Part shown: positions 26,829-37,001 of the stretch, piece after piece
How the letters are laid out: every line of letters starts with the position of its first letter
How positions within the stretch are numbered: the stretch's first letter is position 1
Source of the DNA: HXMU1420-13 sp965228545
Lineage (GTDB): Bacteria > Bacteroidota > Rhodothermia > Balneolales > Balneolaceae
Assembly: GCA_965228545.1 (NCBI GenBank)
Contig: OZ245822.1
Location: forward strand, 186,001 to 250,000
Reading direction: 5' to 3'
DNA length: 64,000 bases
Made by a program: the position numbers and the translations under genes
Notes under the pieces: generated by a model
Told to the model about the DNA's origin: nothing
Seen by the model: the letters and a program-made list of their open reading frames with translations, nothing else
Database searches by the model: none

Positions 26829-29800
26829 ATGAAATCATTGTTTTCACTGGTAATAGCCAGTTTATTATTCCTTTCAGCTCAAGCACAAATCTCGCCGGAA
26901 TGGGTACGCTATCCGGTAGTATCGCCAAATGGAAGTACCATCGCTTTTACCTATAAAGGCGACATATACACAGTAAACGCAACAGGAGGAGAGGCTACGC
27001 GACTGACGTTCCACACGGCTCACGATTACATGCCGGTTTGGAGCCATGATTCTCAACAGCTGGCATTTGCATCAAATCGACATGGAAATTTCGATATTTT
27101 CGTGATGGATGCCAAAGGGGGAGCCGCAACCCGACTTACTTTCCACTCCAACGACGAATCGCCTTATTCCTTTGCAAACGATAATAAGTCGGTAATTTTT
27201 GGAGCGCACCGACAGGATTTGGCCACTCACCGGCAACATCCAACCTCTAGCCAAACAGAATTATACTCAGTGCCGGCGAATGGCGGTAGAGTAGATCAAA
27301 TACTTACAGTTCCCGCAGAACACATCAGTTTAAAAAGAGATGGCTCAGGATTTCTGTATCAGGATAAGCCCGGTGGCGAAAATATCTGGAGAAAACATCA
27401 CGAAAGCTCGGTAACTCGTGATATCTGGATGTACAATGCTAATTCAGGCGAACATACAAAGCTAACAGAATTTGGTGGTGAAGATCGTAATCCGGTATGG
27501 TCGAATGACGAAACAGCATTCTATTATTTGAGTGAACAAAACGGCACGTTTAATGTGCATAAGATGGAATTGGCTACCGGAGAAGTCACTCAGATTACTG
27601 ATTTAGAAACACATCCGGTTCGCTTTTTAAGCATGAGTAACAACGGGTTAATGGCTTTCAGTTATCATGGCATTTTACATACTCTAAGAGAGGGACAAGA
27701 ACCAAAAGCTGTTGAAGTAACCATCCGCACACAAGAGGTAGAAAACCCTGAAGATTTGATTACCATTAATGGTGGTGTCGCAGAAATGGCGGTTTCTCCG
27801 GATGGAAAGGAAATTGCATTTATTGCTCGTGGAGAAGTATTTGTAACCTCAGCCGATGGAAATTTCACCAAACGAATTACCAAAACTCCGGCAACCGAGC
27901 GATTCGTAACCTGGAGTGGTGATGGTGATGCTGTAATTTACTCCAGCGAGCGCGATGGAAAGTGGAGTATTTATCAAACCAAAAAAGTGCGCGACCAAGA
28001 GCCCTTTTTCTATGCAGCTACCTTACTGAATGAAGAAGTTGTACTAGAAAATGAATTTGATAATTACTTACCAGAAATCTCGCCTGATGGTAAGAAAATG
28101 GCCTTTATCGAAGATCGAAGAACGCTTAAGGTGATGGAGTTGGAATCCAGAGAAACGGTGACCTTGCTAACTCCGGATGAACTATTTCATATGCGAGATG
28201 GCGATAAATACTTCACTTGGAGTCCGGATAGTAAGTGGTTACTCGCTAGTTTTAGTCGGCTTTTAAATAACAGCGATGTGATTTTGTTGGATGCTTCGGG
28301 CGAGCAAGAAAAAAGAACACTGGTAAAAAGCGGTTACTACGATCATACGCCTCAATGGGTGAACGAAGGCAAGCAAATGATTTGGTTTAGCAATCGAAAT
28401 GGCTTAAAGAGCTACGCAACCAGTGGTAGTACGCAATACGACGTGTATTCTATGTTTTTTACGCAAGACGCGTGGGATGAATTCAATCTTAGTAAAGAAG
28501 AGTATGAACTGAACAAAGCCATCGCGGAAGCCAATAAAAAGAAAGAGGAAAGCGATGAAGAGGATGATAAAGACGAAGATGACGAGGATAAAGACGAGGA
28601 AAAAACGCTAAGCTTTGAGTGGGATAATCTGGACGACAGAACAGCTCGTTTAACCATTCATTCTTCGAGTTTAGGCGATGCGGTACTTTCGAAAGATGGA
28701 AGCAAACTCTACTACTTAGCTCGTTTCGAAAAAGGGTTTAATCTGTGGACCACCGATCTACGCACCAAAGAAACCAAAATTGCGATTTCCTTGGATGCCT
28801 CATCCGGTAATTTGATGTGGGATGCTAAAATGGAAAACCTGTATCTGTTAAGTGGCGGGCGAATCGCTAAAGTGGATCCGGAAAGTGGTAAACGAACCGG
28901 TATTTCTATCAGTTCGGAAATGATGTTAGATGGAAATGCAGAGCGTGAGGTGATGTTTGATCATGTGGTTTTGAGAACGGAAAAAATCTTCTATGAACCC
29001 ACTTTTCATGGCATCGACTGGGAAGCTATGGCCGATGCCTATCAACCCAAAGTTGCGCATATTGGAAATGGATTTGAGTTTGCGGAGCTATTGAGTGAAT
29101 TACTTGGCGAGTTGAATGTTTCGCATGCCGGTAGTGGATATCGTGGAGGTTCTTCGGATGGAGACGCTACGGCATCGCTAGGTATTTTTATGGATTATGA
29201 GCATGAAGGGGATGGCATCAAGATTGTTGAAGTGATAGAAGGCGGTCCGCTCGATAAAGCTGACATCGACGTAAAAGCAGGAATGATCATCCAAAAAATT
29301 GATGGCGAAGTTATTGCTGCGAATCAAGATGTAGCGAAATACCTAAATCGTAAAACGGGTGATTTTACATTGTTAGAAATCTCCGACGTACGAGGACGTG
29401 ATAGCCAACAAATTACCATCAAACCCATTTCGTTAAGTGCTGAATATCGATTATTGTACGATCGTTGGGTAGATAAAAACGAACAAGAAGTACTTGAACG
29501 AAGTAATGGCCGGCTGGGCTACGTGCACATTGCCGGGATGAATGACGGGCAATTCAGAAATGTGATCGAGAAAATGTTGGGCGATCACTACGACAAAGAA
29601 GCCATTGTTGTAGACACCAGAAATAACGGTGGTGGCGATCTGGTTGCAGATTTGCAAATGTTCTTCACCGGCGAGCGGTTTCTTACCTATGCTACCGAAG
29701 CAAAAGTAGTAGGTGGCGAGCCCACTTCGCGCTGGACAAAGCCCGTAATTGGTTTGTTTAACGAAAGCATGTACAGCGATGGCCATTGCTATGCCAGCGG

Positions 29801-30065
29801 TTTCGAAGATTTGGATCTGGGAACCTCGGTAGGGATGCCTGTACCCGGAACGTGCAGTTTTGCCGGCTGGGAAGGATTACCAAATGGCAGCTATTGGGGA
29901 GTAGTTCCGGTAAGTGCCAAAAATAAAGCCGGTGAGTGGTTAGAGAATAATCAAACTAACCCTGATATCATTGTAAAAAACATGCCGGGCGAAATTGATT
30001 TCGGTAAAGATGAGCAGCTCGAAGTAGCCGTAGATCAAATGTTGCGTGAGCTCGATGGCCAATAA
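26829..30065 (+). CDS. Tricorn-like S41 peptidase (beta-propeller, PDZ, S41 protease)
   Basis: About 1078 aa exported protease. Signal peptide MKSLFSLVIASLLFLSAQAQ, so ATG 26829 is used instead of the upstream start at 26796. Two WD40/PD40 beta-propellers follow (SPNGSTIAFTYKGDIYTV, SPDGKEIAFIARGEVFV), an acidic low-complexity linker (about 565-595, Asp/Glu/Lys only), a PDZ domain (GDGIKIVEVIEGGPLDKAD) and an S41 core with DTRNNGGGDL and a tricorn-type SMYSDG, in which Ser983-Asp984 is the likely nucleophile region. It probably degrades oligopeptides in the periplasm. Stand-alone gene. Confidence 0.92.
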   Translation: MKSLFSLVIASLLFLSAQAQISPEWVRYPVVSPNGSTIAFTYKGDIYTVNATGGEATRLTFHTAHDYMPVWSHDSQQLAFASNRHGNFDIFVMDAKGGAATRLTFHSNDESPYSFANDNKSVIFGAHRQDLATHRQHPTSSQTELYSVPANGGRVDQILTVPAEHISLKRDGSGFLYQDKPGGENIWRKHHESSVTRDIWMYNANSGEHTKLTEFGGEDRNPVWSNDETAFYYLSEQNGTFNVHKMELATGEVTQITDLETHPVRFLSMSNNGLMAFSYHGILHTLREGQEPKAVEVTIRTQEVENPEDLITINGGVAEMAVSPDGKEIAFIARGEVFVTSADGNFTKRITKTPATERFVTWSGDGDAVIYSSERDGKWSIYQTKKVRDQEPFFYAATLLNEEVVLENEFDNYLPEISPDGKKMAFIEDRRTLKVMELESRETVTLLTPDELFHMRDGDKYFTWSPDSKWLLASFSRLLNNSDVILLDASGEQEKRTLVKSGYYDHTPQWVNEGKQMIWFSNRNGLKSYATSGSTQYDVYSMFFTQDAWDEFNLSKEEYELNKAIAEANKKKEESDEEDDKDEDDEDKDEEKTLSFEWDNLDDRTARLTIHSSSLGDAVLSKDGSKLYYLARFEKGFNLWTTDLRTKETKIAISLDASSGNLMWDAKMENLYLLSGGRIAKVDPESGKRTGISISSEMMLDGNAEREVMFDHVVLRTEKIFYEPTFHGIDWEAMADAYQPKVAHIGNGFEFAELLSELLGELNVSHAGSGYRGGSSDGDATASLGIFMDYEHEGDGIKIVEVIEGGPLDKADIDVKAGMIIQKIDGEVIAANQDVAKYLNRKTGDFTLLEISDVRGRDSQQITIKPISLSAEYRLLYDRWVDKNEQEVLERSNGRLGYVHIAGMNDGQFRNVIEKMLGDHYDKEAIVVDTRNNGGGDLVADLQMFFTGERFLTYATEAKVVGGEPTSRWTKPVIGLFNESMYSDGHCYASGFEDLDLGTSVGMPVPGTCSFAGWEGLPNGSYWGVVPVSAKNKAGEWLENNQTNPDIIVKNMPGEIDFGKDEQLEVAVDQMLRELDGQ

Positions 30066-30071
30066 TATCAA

Positions 30072-30163
30072 AATAGCTTGATGCAGGTGGCGGGTAGGAT
30101 AAGAGCTTATTAATACAAGTACTTAGCCTACCTACCACATCTTTAAATAATCATCAAGCTCTA
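30072..30163. repeat. Long imperfect inverted repeat between convergent genes
   Basis: Outer arms AGCTTGATG (30075-30083) and CATCAAGCT (30152-30160) are perfect complements. Inner arms GTGGCGGGTAGG (30087-30098) and CCTACCTACCAC (30127-30138) match at 10 of 12. It can fold into one hairpin of about 90 nt and probably ends transcription from both sides; there is no T-run. Confidence 0.6.
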
Positions 30164-30589
30164 TTACTTCTCAAAAATAGCCAAGCCAAAATAGCATGGC
30201 TCCACTGAACATGAATACATCGAAATTTCGATCTGATAGCGATCTGAAGTGGTAGGAGAGAAATACATCAGCGGGAAGTCATCATCTTCAATATCACTAT
30301 CGAGTTCCTCCCCCGAATTATCCCGCAAATATAAATCAAGATCGTTGCAATCCTCATCACAAAATCCACGGATTAGATAATCTTTGCTGCTATTTAAATA
30401 GAAGGTCCAAGTATTATCCTCATCTTCATCGATTGCACCAATAATGTAGTTTTTCATCGAATAGCCATTCTCTGAAGCTGATTCGAACGAATTTTGGATT
30501 TGTGTCCATACAATTTCTGTATACGACTGTGCATAGAGCGAACCGGTGCAAAGTAGCCCCATGATTATCATTGACAGGAGGTTTTTCAT
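30164..30589 (-). CDS. Small secreted protein with a pre-peptidase-C-like beta-sandwich
   Basis: 141 aa. Signal peptide MKNLLSMIIMGLLCTGSLYAQ. The rest is an acidic beta-rich domain (IRGFCDEDCNDLDLYLRDNS, FSPTTSDRYQIEISMYSC) whose DLDLYL...G and Y-I-I strands resemble the bacterial pre-peptidase C-terminal domain. Four or five Cys may form disulphides. ATG 30589 has AGGG 7-10 nt upstream. Function unknown; its neighbour phosphohexomutase (50 bp downstream) looks unrelated. Confidence 0.78.
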   Translation of the reverse strand: MKNLLSMIIMGLLCTGSLYAQSYTEIVWTQIQNSFESASENGYSMKNYIIGAIDEDEDNTWTFYLNSSKDYLIRGFCDEDCNDLDLYLRDNSGEELDSDIEDDDFPLMYFSPTTSDRYQIEISMYSCSVEPCYFGLAIFEK

Positions 30590-30638
30590 AAGTACCCTGA
30601 TTTATGTTTGTTGTTGTCTATATTTCTGATGGAAGGCA

Positions 30639-32375
30639 TTACCCAACGCCCAGATCCTTTAATAGCACTGTGATTTTAGTATCTAATTTTCCTGCTTGAA
30701 CAGGATACTCTTCGCGAGAATTAAGTTCTCCATTCACGCTGCAGTAAAACTTGATTTTCGGCTCAGTTCCTGAAGGTCGTGCCGATACAATGCTGCCATC
30801 TTCAGTGATGAATTGTAACACATTCGCAGTAGGTAGATTCGTGGATTCTGTTTTATTGGTATCCAAATAGTATACCGTTTGCGTTTGATAATCCTTCAAC
30901 ACCGTAACGGGAGAACCGCCTAGCATTTTTGGTGGATTAGCACGGAAATTGGCCATCATCTGCTGGATTTCTTCGGCTCCTTCTTTCCCTTTTTTTGTAA
31001 CAGAAATTAACTTCTCACGGAAAAATCCATATTCCACATAAACATCTAAAAGAGCTTCAAAGAGACTGCTACCCTGATCTTTGTAATAAGCGGCCATTTC
31101 TGCAATAATCACAGCAGAAACTACAGCATCTTTATCGCGTGCATGTTCACCAACCAGATATCCGTAACTTTCTTCGCCACCTGCTATAAAGGTTTTTTTT
31201 CCATTCAGGGTGGTCATCAACTGTCCAATGTATTTAAATCCTGTTAGGGTATTAAAACACTCAACGCCGTAAGCTGCCGCAATCCTGTCGATCAGGTAGC
31301 TGGTTACAATGGTTTTAACGATATACTCATTTCCTGTTAATTTACCGGCTTCTTTCCAAGCGGTAAGCATGTAATTGATGAGCAAGGTTCCTGTCATGTT
31401 TCCATTAAACAACATCCATTCACCTTTATCGCCTTTTACGGCAATCCCAACGCGATCGGCATCCGGGTCGGTTGCCATAACCAATTCAGCGTCAGTCTCT
31501 TTTGCCTTAGCCATTGCCATGCTCAAGGCATCTTCTTCTTCAGGGTTGGGATATATTACAGTAGGGAAGTTTCCATCAATCACCATTTGCTCTTCCACTA
31601 CATTAACATTAGTGAATCCGTACGCTTCAAGTGCCGGAATTACTGAAATTCCCGTTCCATGGATGGGAGAAAAAACAATATTTAAATCGTGTTGTCGCTT
31701 AATAGCATCTTGCGAAACCGACAATTTTACCAATTCTTCGATATAGCGTTTGTCAATTTCTTCACCAATAGGTTCTATCAAATCCGGATTCCCTTCGAAT
31801 TTAATCTCATCCACAGAAGCGATATTTTGAACTTCTTCCATCACCATTTTATCGTATGGCGAAACAAATTGTCCTCCATCACTGCCGTACGCTTTAAAGC
31901 CATTGTATTCTTTCGGGTTGTGGGATGCAGTTAATACCACACCGCTTTGGCAATTCAATTCTCTAATGGCAAAACTTAGCTCGGGTGTGGGGCGGAGACC
32001 ATCAAAAAAGTACACCTTAATTCCGTTCGCAGAGAATACATCAGCCACAACTTTGGCGAGCGTATCCGAATTGTTTCGGCAATCGTGCGCAATAGCTACT
32101 TTTATTTCCTCATTGGGGTACTCTTTTTTCAAAAAGTTTGACAAGCCTTGTGTGGCCATGCCGAAGGTATATTTGTTCACCCGGTTTGAGCCAACACCCA
32201 TTATTCCGCGCAAGCCACCGGTGCCAAATTCCAGATCTTTATAGAATGCATCGGTTAGTTCAGTATATGCTTCTTTTTCAAGAAGAGAACGAATCTCTGC
32301 TTTAGTTTCGTCGTCGTATCCCCCTGCAAGCCATTGATTAATTTTTTCTTCTACTGATTTTTCCAGATTACCCAT
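30639..32375 (-). CDS. Phospho-sugar mutase (phosphoglucomutase/phosphomannomutase family)
   Basis: Interconverts hexose 1- and 6-phosphates in the cytosol. 578 aa, the length of the long PGM2-like group. Domain 1 carries the phosphoserine loop TASHNP (Ser151); domain 2 the Mg-binding DPDADR; domain 3 the sugar-binding GGEESYG; domain 4 the phosphate-binding RPSGTEPKIKFY. All key residues are present. ATG 32375. A TATATTTG box on this strand (32415-32408) is the likely promoter, giving a short leader. It starts divergently from the DUF305 lipoprotein gene. Confidence 0.95.
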   Translation of the reverse strand: MGNLEKSVEEKINQWLAGGYDDETKAEIRSLLEKEAYTELTDAFYKDLEFGTGGLRGIMGVGSNRVNKYTFGMATQGLSNFLKKEYPNEEIKVAIAHDCRNNSDTLAKVVADVFSANGIKVYFFDGLRPTPELSFAIRELNCQSGVVLTASHNPKEYNGFKAYGSDGGQFVSPYDKMVMEEVQNIASVDEIKFEGNPDLIEPIGEEIDKRYIEELVKLSVSQDAIKRQHDLNIVFSPIHGTGISVIPALEAYGFTNVNVVEEQMVIDGNFPTVIYPNPEEEDALSMAMAKAKETDAELVMATDPDADRVGIAVKGDKGEWMLFNGNMTGTLLINYMLTAWKEAGKLTGNEYIVKTIVTSYLIDRIAAAYGVECFNTLTGFKYIGQLMTTLNGKKTFIAGGEESYGYLVGEHARDKDAVVSAVIIAEMAAYYKDQGSSLFEALLDVYVEYGFFREKLISVTKKGKEGAEEIQQMMANFRANPPKMLGGSPVTVLKDYQTQTVYYLDTNKTESTNLPTANVLQFITEDGSIVSARPSGTEPKIKFYCSVNGELNSREEYPVQAGKLDTKITVLLKDLGVG

Positions 32376-32407
32376 TGAGTTAAAAAATGTTGGTTCGTTG
32401 GTTGACG

Positions 32408-32415
32408 CAAATATA
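32408..32415 (-). promoter_or_regulatory. FCB-type -7 box upstream of the phospho-sugar mutase
   Basis: TATATTTG on the minus strand, an exact TAnnTTTG match, 33 nt before the ATG. No clear TTTG at -33. Confidence 0.45.
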
Positions 32416-32604
32416 TAAATATATGGGGTATTTGATAGCTACGAATCGATTTAGAAATGTAAAGTTGAAGTAATAATTTATTGCTAAAGCCTATTGGATG
32501 AAGTAATTGATAGGTTAAAAATAGAATGTGTGTTTTTTTGCTAAAAACAGCGCATTTTGGCTACCTTATTTCACTATTCAAAACAATTGATTGCCAACAT
32601 ATTT

Positions 32605-33546
32605 ATGAACTTCATGAACCACCGATTTTCGAACATGCTGTTAGTTTTATTTTCAGCTGGAATGTTGATGGCTTGCAGCACATCAAAACAAACTGCTAAT
32701 GCAAGCAATGAAGGAAGCCAAGAAGAGGAAATAACAATCAACGATACTAGAGATACCTCAGAAATTGAAGCATTATTTTGGGCTCGCCGCGATAGTACCA
32801 AATTGAATTACGCCAAAGCGGATGTTGACTTTATGCAAGGGATGATCGCCCATCACTCTCAGGCGTTAATCATGTCGAGTCTGGCAAAACCTAATAATGC
32901 CAGTAAATCCGTACAAACGCTGGCCGCACGCATAATCAATGCGCAGAAAGATGAAATTGCCATCATGCAACGCTGGTTAAGCGATCGCGACGAAACAGTA
33001 CCTCAAGTAACTGTTGATGGATTAAACTTGATTATCAACCCAGGAAAAACCCCTTCTTTAACTTTTGATCAGGAATCGGTTGTTCATAGGGCACATGAGC
33101 AAATGGGACACGGAGATCATCACGCCAAAAAGCCGGAAGAAAAACCTGAAGAGATGCGTGATAAAATGCATGCAGAAATGGACAAAGAATTGAATCACTC
33201 TTCGCACATGGGGCACATGGCCAATAACGGAATGGGTGGCGATAATATGGACATGGCCGGAATGATGCACGATCATTCTGATATGGCCGGAATGTTAAAT
33301 CAAACACAACTCGAAGAACTTACCATGGCCAAAGGGAAAGATTTTGATCGTTTGTTTTTACGATATATGATTCAACATCATGCAGGAGCCATTACCATGG
33401 TTAACGATCTGGTTCGAACGGATGGCGCGGCGCAAGAAGTAGGTATCGGGAAACTCGCCGGCGATATAAACGTAGATCAAAAAACTGAGATCGAACGAAT
33501 GCGATTAATGCTCATGCAAATCATGCAGGCCGAGCAATCAGAGTAA
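32605..33546 (+). CDS. DUF305 lipoprotein with duplicated domain and Met/His-rich linker
   Basis: About 313 aa. Lipoprotein signal with lipobox LMAC (Cys24 from ATG 32605; ATG 32614 is also possible; the open frame begins at a TTG at 32557). Two DUF305 ferritin-like halves are readable, FMQGMIAHHSQALIMS and LRYMIQHHAGAITMV, each with the HH pair of the family. Between them a linker is full of Met and His (MGHMANNGMGGDNMDMAGMM), a pattern of copper-binding proteins. DUF305 proteins often lie in metal-resistance loci. An LVIVD lipoprotein follows after 47 bp, so the two may act together at the cell envelope. Confidence 0.88.
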   Translation: MNFMNHRFSNMLLVLFSAGMLMACSTSKQTANASNEGSQEEEITINDTRDTSEIEALFWARRDSTKLNYAKADVDFMQGMIAHHSQALIMSSLAKPNNASKSVQTLAARIINAQKDEIAIMQRWLSDRDETVPQVTVDGLNLIINPGKTPSLTFDQESVVHRAHEQMGHGDHHAKKPEEKPEEMRDKMHAEMDKELNHSSHMGHMANNGMGGDNMDMAGMMHDHSDMAGMLNQTQLEELTMAKGKDFDRLFLRYMIQHHAGAITMVNDLVRTDGAAQEVGIGKLAGDINVDQKTEIERMRLMLMQIMQAEQSE

Positions 33547-33593
33547 GGTTATTTATCAAATTTCAACAATCAACAATAACAAATAGGACAAGT

Positions 33594-35603
33594 ATGAATC
33601 ATACTTCTACCAAAGAACGGCTGTTCGGATTTACCAAATTATCTGTACTAGCCGGGGCATTACTTTTCAGTTATGCCTGTTCATCGTCATCGGAAACAAC
33701 GATGGCACCATTTACCGCTCCGGAAGTTGCTCCGATTGAGGATGCAACCGTACCAACACCTGATCCACGTGTTGGGTTAGAAGAAGGTCTTTATGATGCC
33801 GGGCAAGCTTACTGGAATATCGAACGATTATCTCAAACTCCACCCCCCGAGAAGTTTGTAGGGAAAACCAATTCTGATCTGGCTTTTCAAGGGAATTATG
33901 TATTTCAGGGAAACTATAATGGGGTAATTATCTGGGATATTACGGATCCAAGAAATCCCGTGCTGGTAAACGACTATGAATGCCCTGCCTCACAAAGTGA
34001 TGTTTCTGTTTACGGAAACCTAATGTTTGTATCAGGTGAAGGCCTCGAAGGTCGCCTTGATTGTGGAACACAAGGAGTTCAATCAGCTGTAAGTGAAGAT
34101 CGCCTACGTGGTATCCGAATATTCGATATTACCGATGTTAAGAATCCTGTGTATGTATCAAACGTGCAAACTTGTCGCGGTTCTCATACACACTCTGTAC
34201 TCAAAGATCCTAACGACGACGAGAACATCTATGTGTATGTATCAGGTTCTTATGTTGTACGTCCGGATGAAGAATTACCGGGATGTTCTGATTTACAACC
34301 CGAAGAAGACCCGAATTCTGCATTATTCCGTATCGAGGTAATTAAAGTTCCTTTAGATAGCCCGGAAGACGCTGCCATCGTAAGCTCTCCTCGAATTTTT
34401 GAAGACCTGGAAGCACCTCCAACTCACGGTTTAGCACCCGCTGATCTTGCTGCTCTGGAAGCTGCAAAAGCAGCCGGTAAATTCACTTTTGTATTTGGTG
34501 GAACCGAGCGCGTGCTTCCTGACGGCTTTGCCAGAAACCTGTTGAATTCAATTGTGCAAGAGCGTGGTGGCGAAGGTGCTCCAACTGCGGAAGACAGCGT
34601 AGCTCTTCGTGGTTCATTACAAGCGCGTATCGACATGATGTTTGGTGGTGGTGAAGAGGATGAAACTCGCCGCCGTGGTCCGGATCAATGTCATGATATC
34701 ACACTTTATCCTGAAATTGGCCTTGCCGGTGGAGCATGTGAAGGTTATGGTTTGTTATTGGATATCAGCGATCCGGCAAATCCTGTACGTTTAGATGCTG
34801 TTGCCGATTCTAACTTCGCCTACTGGCACTCTGCTACCTTTAGCAACGACGGTAACACGGTAATTTTCACCGACGAATGGGGCGGAGGTGGCGGACCAAA
34901 ATGCCGCGTTGACGATCCTTACGAGTGGGGTGCAAATGCGCTCTTCACTATCGAAGATGGCAAAATGGTATTCCAGGAATATTACAAAATGCCGGCACCG
35001 CAAACAGTGTACGAAAACTGTGTGGCGCATAACGGCTCATTGATTCCTGTACCGGATCGCGACATCATGGTTCAGTCGTGGTATCAGGGTGGTATTTCTA
35101 TCTTTGATTTCACTGATCCTTCTAATCCGACCGAAATCGCATTTCATGATTACGGCCCGGTTGCAACCGATGGTTCCGGATTTGGTGGAAGCTGGAGTGT
35201 GTACTGGTACAATGGTGTGATTGTAAACTCAGAAATCGCTCGTGGTTTAGATATTTTTGATCTGGAGCCAAGCCCGTTCTTAACCGAGAACGAAATCGCT
35301 GCTGCAAAAACAGTAACGTGGGATTACCTGAATGCGCAAGGTCAGCCAAAAATTGAATGGCCAACTACTTTCCACTTAGCAAGAGCTTATGTGGACCAGT
35401 TAGACCGTGATAACAGTGTTTCTGATGAAGCGATCACAGCTTTCCGTCAGGGAATTGCCAATGCGGAAGCAACTCCGGCCAAAAAGAGAGGCAAAATGCT
35501 TACTCGCCTAGCCGATGAAGTAGCTGATCATTCTTCAATGAGTTCCGACTCAGAAAAAGTACAAAAGCTGGCAAACACATTACGTGGTTTAGCTTCTATG
35601 TAA
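33594..35603 (+). CDS. LVIVD-repeat lipoprotein
   Basis: 669 aa surface or periplasmic lipoprotein, lipobox SYAC (Cys29). The body is a beta-propeller of LVIVD repeats: GVIIWDITDPRNPVLVNDY, GIRIFDITDVKNPVYVSNV, LLLDISDPANPVRLDAV and ISIFDFTDPSNPTEIAFHD are clear blades. A TRRRGPDQCHDITL segment and several Cys interrupt it. The C-terminus (about 590-669) is helical (AFRQGIANAEATPAKKRG). No catalytic residues seen. Probably in one operon with the DUF305 gene. The codon pattern is like its neighbours. Confidence 0.88.
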   Translation: MNHTSTKERLFGFTKLSVLAGALLFSYACSSSSETTMAPFTAPEVAPIEDATVPTPDPRVGLEEGLYDAGQAYWNIERLSQTPPPEKFVGKTNSDLAFQGNYVFQGNYNGVIIWDITDPRNPVLVNDYECPASQSDVSVYGNLMFVSGEGLEGRLDCGTQGVQSAVSEDRLRGIRIFDITDVKNPVYVSNVQTCRGSHTHSVLKDPNDDENIYVYVSGSYVVRPDEELPGCSDLQPEEDPNSALFRIEVIKVPLDSPEDAAIVSSPRIFEDLEAPPTHGLAPADLAALEAAKAAGKFTFVFGGTERVLPDGFARNLLNSIVQERGGEGAPTAEDSVALRGSLQARIDMMFGGGEEDETRRRGPDQCHDITLYPEIGLAGGACEGYGLLLDISDPANPVRLDAVADSNFAYWHSATFSNDGNTVIFTDEWGGGGGPKCRVDDPYEWGANALFTIEDGKMVFQEYYKMPAPQTVYENCVAHNGSLIPVPDRDIMVQSWYQGGISIFDFTDPSNPTEIAFHDYGPVATDGSGFGGSWSVYWYNGVIVNSEIARGLDIFDLEPSPFLTENEIAAAKTVTWDYLNAQGQPKIEWPTTFHLARAYVDQLDRDNSVSDEAITAFRQGIANAEATPAKKRGKMLTRLADEVADHSSMSSDSEKVQKLANTLRGLASM

Positions 35604-35642
35604 TACAATGAAGTTGAACGGATTGTAATTAAACAGTCTATG

Positions 35643-35677
35643 AATCCCGCTCTTTGAAAAAAGGGGCGGGATTTTTT
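35643..35677 (+). terminator. Rho-independent terminator of the DUF305-LVIVD operon
   Basis: AATCCCGCTC and GGGGCGGGATT form a stem around an A-rich loop, followed by six T, 40 nt after the stop. Confidence 0.9.
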
Positions 35678-35771
35678 GTGTTTCAAACTCAAAAAAAAAA
35701 TAACAGAGGTTTTTTAAAATCTAATTATTGATTACCATAGGTTTATGAATAATTAAAAAAAGCTTTTCTGG

Positions 35772-36989
35772 ATGATTTACGTTAAATATTGTTGGATGCT
35801 CGGGGCATTACTATTGTTTTCGGGGTTAACTTTCGCACAACCTGGTTATGTTGATTTAAAGAATGGTGAACGAATTGAAGGGATCATTGATCTAACTGAT
35901 TTAAAAAACGAGGGCATAATTACGCTTTCAGCGAGAAGGACAGAATTAAGCTTCACTGCAGATGATATGACAGGCTTTTTTGTGCATCAATCTGGATTTT
36001 ACTATGTGAAATCAATTAGTATTTATCGTGAAGATAACGTAATGGAAAACAAGGACGTAATTCTCAAACCACTTATTGAGAGTTCGTTGAATTTCTGGGA
36101 AGCATTTGGGATGAGCTTTGATTTTGTAGCTGGAAAGTCAGAGAACTATCATGCATTACAGTACCAATATATTTCAACCACAGAAAAAGTAAATGATAAT
36201 GACTCGCCCTATAAAAAAGTACTTATTGAAGTATTAATGCCTTGTAAAGAAATAATTCTTTCAGATTCATTTGCTCTCACAGAAGAAGGGCTTCTTGAAT
36301 TATCATCCATTTATGATGAATGCACGAAAGAAACTAGTAGAAAAACAAAAAAGAGGTTAAATATTTCGGCAGAAATTGGTCATAACGATGCGGATCTAGA
36401 GTTTAATGTAGTTTCGAATAGTTTAGGAGATAGAAACGAGGTATATGACTTAAGGTATAAAAGTCAGGAGGTTTATTTTGGTGTGGGAATACAAGTAATT
36501 GATTTGATAAAGAATATGGACTTTGGTGCTTCAATTGAAGTAGCGGAATATAACTTTTCCCCCATACTTACAGATTCTATTTTGGCAGGTGGATCACTGG
36601 ATTATATGGAGTTGAAGCCCAAAATTTATCTGGAGCCAAGATTATCCTACGGTAGGTTTTCCGGTTCTATTAAAACCGGAGTAAGTTTTAATCTTACACT
36701 ACGAGATAATAACGATGCATTGGAAGTTGAAGTCATTCAAAAAGGTAGACGATTTGATGCGAAAGGTATAGTTACTCCAAAATTCGACAGAAATATGAGA
36801 ACAACGGCAACAATTTACGTATTTGCCGCTCCAACATTATCAATTCAAATTTCAGAAAAGTTTGATTTAGGTATTAGCTATTACTTCAAGTCGGATATAG
36901 AAGAGCGCGTAACTGCAGAAAATGACGCATCAGATGACAGAATTAGACAATCTGCTTATAGTGCAAGGCTCATCTATAGATTACAGTAA
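35772..36989 (+). CDS. Unknown exported protein, tandem paralogue 1 (intact)
   Basis: 405 aa. Signal peptide MIYVKYCWMLGALLLFSGLTFAQ. The N-terminal 80 residues (PGYVDLKNGERIEGIIDLTD, then strands) look like a small beta domain. The C-terminal half has alternating strand patterns ending in RLIYRLQ, with an aromatic-x-aromatic-like tail that suggests an outer-membrane beta-barrel, as in porin-like proteins of this phylum. The next gene is a paralogue (same GYVDLKNGERIEGIID-type start). I do not recognise a named family. Confidence 0.8.
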   Translation: MIYVKYCWMLGALLLFSGLTFAQPGYVDLKNGERIEGIIDLTDLKNEGIITLSARRTELSFTADDMTGFFVHQSGFYYVKSISIYREDNVMENKDVILKPLIESSLNFWEAFGMSFDFVAGKSENYHALQYQYISTTEKVNDNDSPYKKVLIEVLMPCKEIILSDSFALTEEGLLELSSIYDECTKETSRKTKKRLNISAEIGHNDADLEFNVVSNSLGDRNEVYDLRYKSQEVYFGVGIQVIDLIKNMDFGASIEVAEYNFSPILTDSILAGGSLDYMELKPKIYLEPRLSYGRFSGSIKTGVSFNLTLRDNNDALEVEVIQKGRRFDAKGIVTPKFDRNMRTTATIYVFAAPTLSIQISEKFDLGISYYFKSDIEERVTAENDASDDRIRQSAYSARLIYRLQ

Positions 36990-37001
36990 TAATATTAAAG
37001 G

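Noticed and set aside
28412..28657. Minus-strand Ser-rich frame
   Set aside because: Antisense to the acidic Asp/Glu/Lys insert of the tricorn-like gene; it is only the complement of GAA/GAT codons.
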